Below, one piece after another: positions 62,917 to 64,000 of a stretch of 64,000 nt of DNA. Position 1 is the first letter of the stretch. Each line of letters starts with the position of its first letter. Position numbers and translations under genes: made by a program. The DNA comes from Ochotona curzoniae (taxonomy: Eukaryota > Chordata > Mammalia > Lagomorpha > Ochotonidae). The notes beneath the pieces are model-generated. The model searched no databases and was not told where the DNA came from. It saw only the letters and a list, made by a program, of their open reading frames with translations. The stretch is taken from assembly GCF_017591425.1 (NCBI RefSeq), contig NW_024466607.1, positions 15,942,501-16,006,500 of the forward strand. The letters are read 5' to 3'.

Positions 62917-63124
62917 CCAGTGAGGGCAGCAGCTGGGTAGCATGGGGGTTGCTCTGCCAGCCTGAAGTGTCCAGTACCTGAGTGTGTGAGGAAGACAGAA
63001 TGGCTAGTAGTGCGCAGTCCAGGAGGAAAGTTGAGGGTTGGGTCAGGAGGGATGTGTGAGGAAAGGGGAAACGCTTGTAGGGGATGTGGCTGCTGTTTGC
63101 CCCCCGACCCCTCAGTTCTTTGGG

Positions 63125-63645
63125 AGCTGATTGTGGCATAGCATGTAAAGCTACAGCCTGCAATACTGACGTCTCTCATGGGCATCAAGTCCTGGCTACT
63201 CCACTTCCAATCCAGCTCCCCACTAATGTGCATAGGAGATTGGCTCAAATGCTTGGGTCTCAACACCCGCATGGGAGACCCAGAAAAAGCTCCTGACTTT
63301 GGCTGGGTTCAGCCCTAGCTATTGAAGCCATTTGAGGAGTGAACTAGTGGATGGAAGATTCTCTCTCTGTAAAAGCTTTTGTTTATTTGCTAGGCAGGGT
63401 GACAAAGACAGATCTTCCATTCCCCGGTTCTCTCTCCAAATGGCCATAATGGTCAGTTAGGCCAGACAGAAGCCAGGAAACTGGAGCTCCATCCGGGTCT
63501 CCCAGATGGATGCAAAGGGTTGCATTATTCTCTGCTGCTTTCCCAGGTGCATCAGCTGGCAGGACTGAAATCCACACTCTGACTGGGTACGCCCGTGTTC
63601 CAAGTGACATCTGAATCCGCTGTGCCACAACACCAGCTAAGGAAG
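63125..63645. mobile_element. Old CSINE pair: 63125-63378 (+), 63379-63645 (-)
   Basis: Tail-to-tail diverged copies (GGGCATCAAGTCCTGGC, GAGGAGTGAACTAGTGGATG; then TGTTTATTTGCTAGGCAGGG). Confidence 0.62.
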
Positions 63646-64000
63646 ACAACATGTGGGTAAGAGCAGGACTGGGAGGATGTAGTGTGGGGAGCAGTGGGAG
63701 GAGAGCAGGTAGTAAGAGGCCAGAGCTCTGAAGGAGAGCAGGCTGGGTGGGGCCAGGCCGCCCTGTCTTCCCTGCTCCAGCTCTTCTTACTCCTCGCTGA
63801 CATTCTTGGGGTGCGTGGAAAGGCCTGGTTACTGGATTTATGCCCAAGTCCCCAGACTCCCCCCTCCTTCTGTCCCGCTGTCCATCTGTCCTCCCCTCCC
63901 CAAGGAATGCCAGGCCCAGGTGGCACTCTCTCACAACACCCTCAATTAGGGAAGGGCTTTTTTGAGATGGCAGCATCTGCCCCAACTACCCCCAACCCCC

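Larger units (their letters stand above)
57921..64000. other. Intergenic region downstream of RBM5
   Basis: No exon recognised. It holds an old antisense CSINE at 58045-58330, GC-rich unique DNA from about 60100 to 62880, a U2 retro-fragment at 62884, and two old CSINE copies at 63125-63645. In human the next gene on this strand is SEMA3F, but none of its coding sequence is visible here. Confidence 0.7.

Noticed and set aside
61775..62923. 382-codon open frame on the + strand downstream of RBM5
   Set aside because: GC-rich DNA lacking stops, with long open frames in several other frames over the same span. Low-complexity Gly/Pro/Arg composition, no recognisable domain, no splice or promoter context. 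Its end overlaps the U2 retro-fragment insertion.
57921..64000. First exon or promoter of SEMA3F
   Set aside because: SEMA3F is the expected next gene, but no semaphorin coding sequence or convincing 5' exon is seen. In human it starts much further away.

Overview
This is a mammalian, gene-dense stretch on the + strand. It carries the 3' half of RBM6, the whole of RBM5, and about 6 kb of intergenic DNA beyond RBM5. That order matches the RBM6-RBM5 tumour-suppressor region of human 3p21.31. Dozens of copies of one tRNA-derived SINE fill the introns. Its head is GGCCCAGCG/GGCCCGGCG, its box-B-like motif is GGTTCTAATCC, and its tail is (A/T)-rich with AATAAAAATAAATAAATC. I recognise it as the lagomorph CSINE in the form found in pika (Ochotona); rabbit copies differ. 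Lagomorph is likely and pika is my best guess.

Layout. 1-19310: RBM6, entered inside its RanBP2-type zinc-finger exon, with 14 coding exons visible and 575 codons before the stop at 19188-19190. 19311-26230: intergenic spacer, mostly old and young SINEs. 26085-26850: CpG-rich promoter and first exon of RBM5. 26232-57920: RBM5. One non-coding exon plus 24 coding exons join in frame to exactly 815 codons plus stop, the length I know for human RBM5. 57921-64000: GC-rich intergenic DNA with a few old SINEs and a retrotransposed 5' fragment of U2 snRNA.

RBM5 and RBM6 are tandem paralogues that act as splicing regulators. They contain RRM, zinc-finger, OCRE, C2H2 and G-patch modules. The exon lengths and phases of corresponding modules still match (161/98 nt for RRM2, 75/98/127-130/126 nt for the C terminus), so the duplication is readable in the gene structure.

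I found no unknown multi-gene system. The most interesting signals are local. A SINE sits inside the polypyrimidine tract of an RBM6 exon whose ancestral acceptor AG appears to be lost. Other SINEs touch splice sites of RBM5 exons 8 and 10. Substitutions cluster in the RBM5 RRM1-ZnF1 module. RBM6 holds a candidate 98-nt poison exon. RBM5 intron 17 holds a long SINE hairpin. A U2 retro-fragment has target-site duplications. Comparisons with human protein rest on memory and are marked as such.
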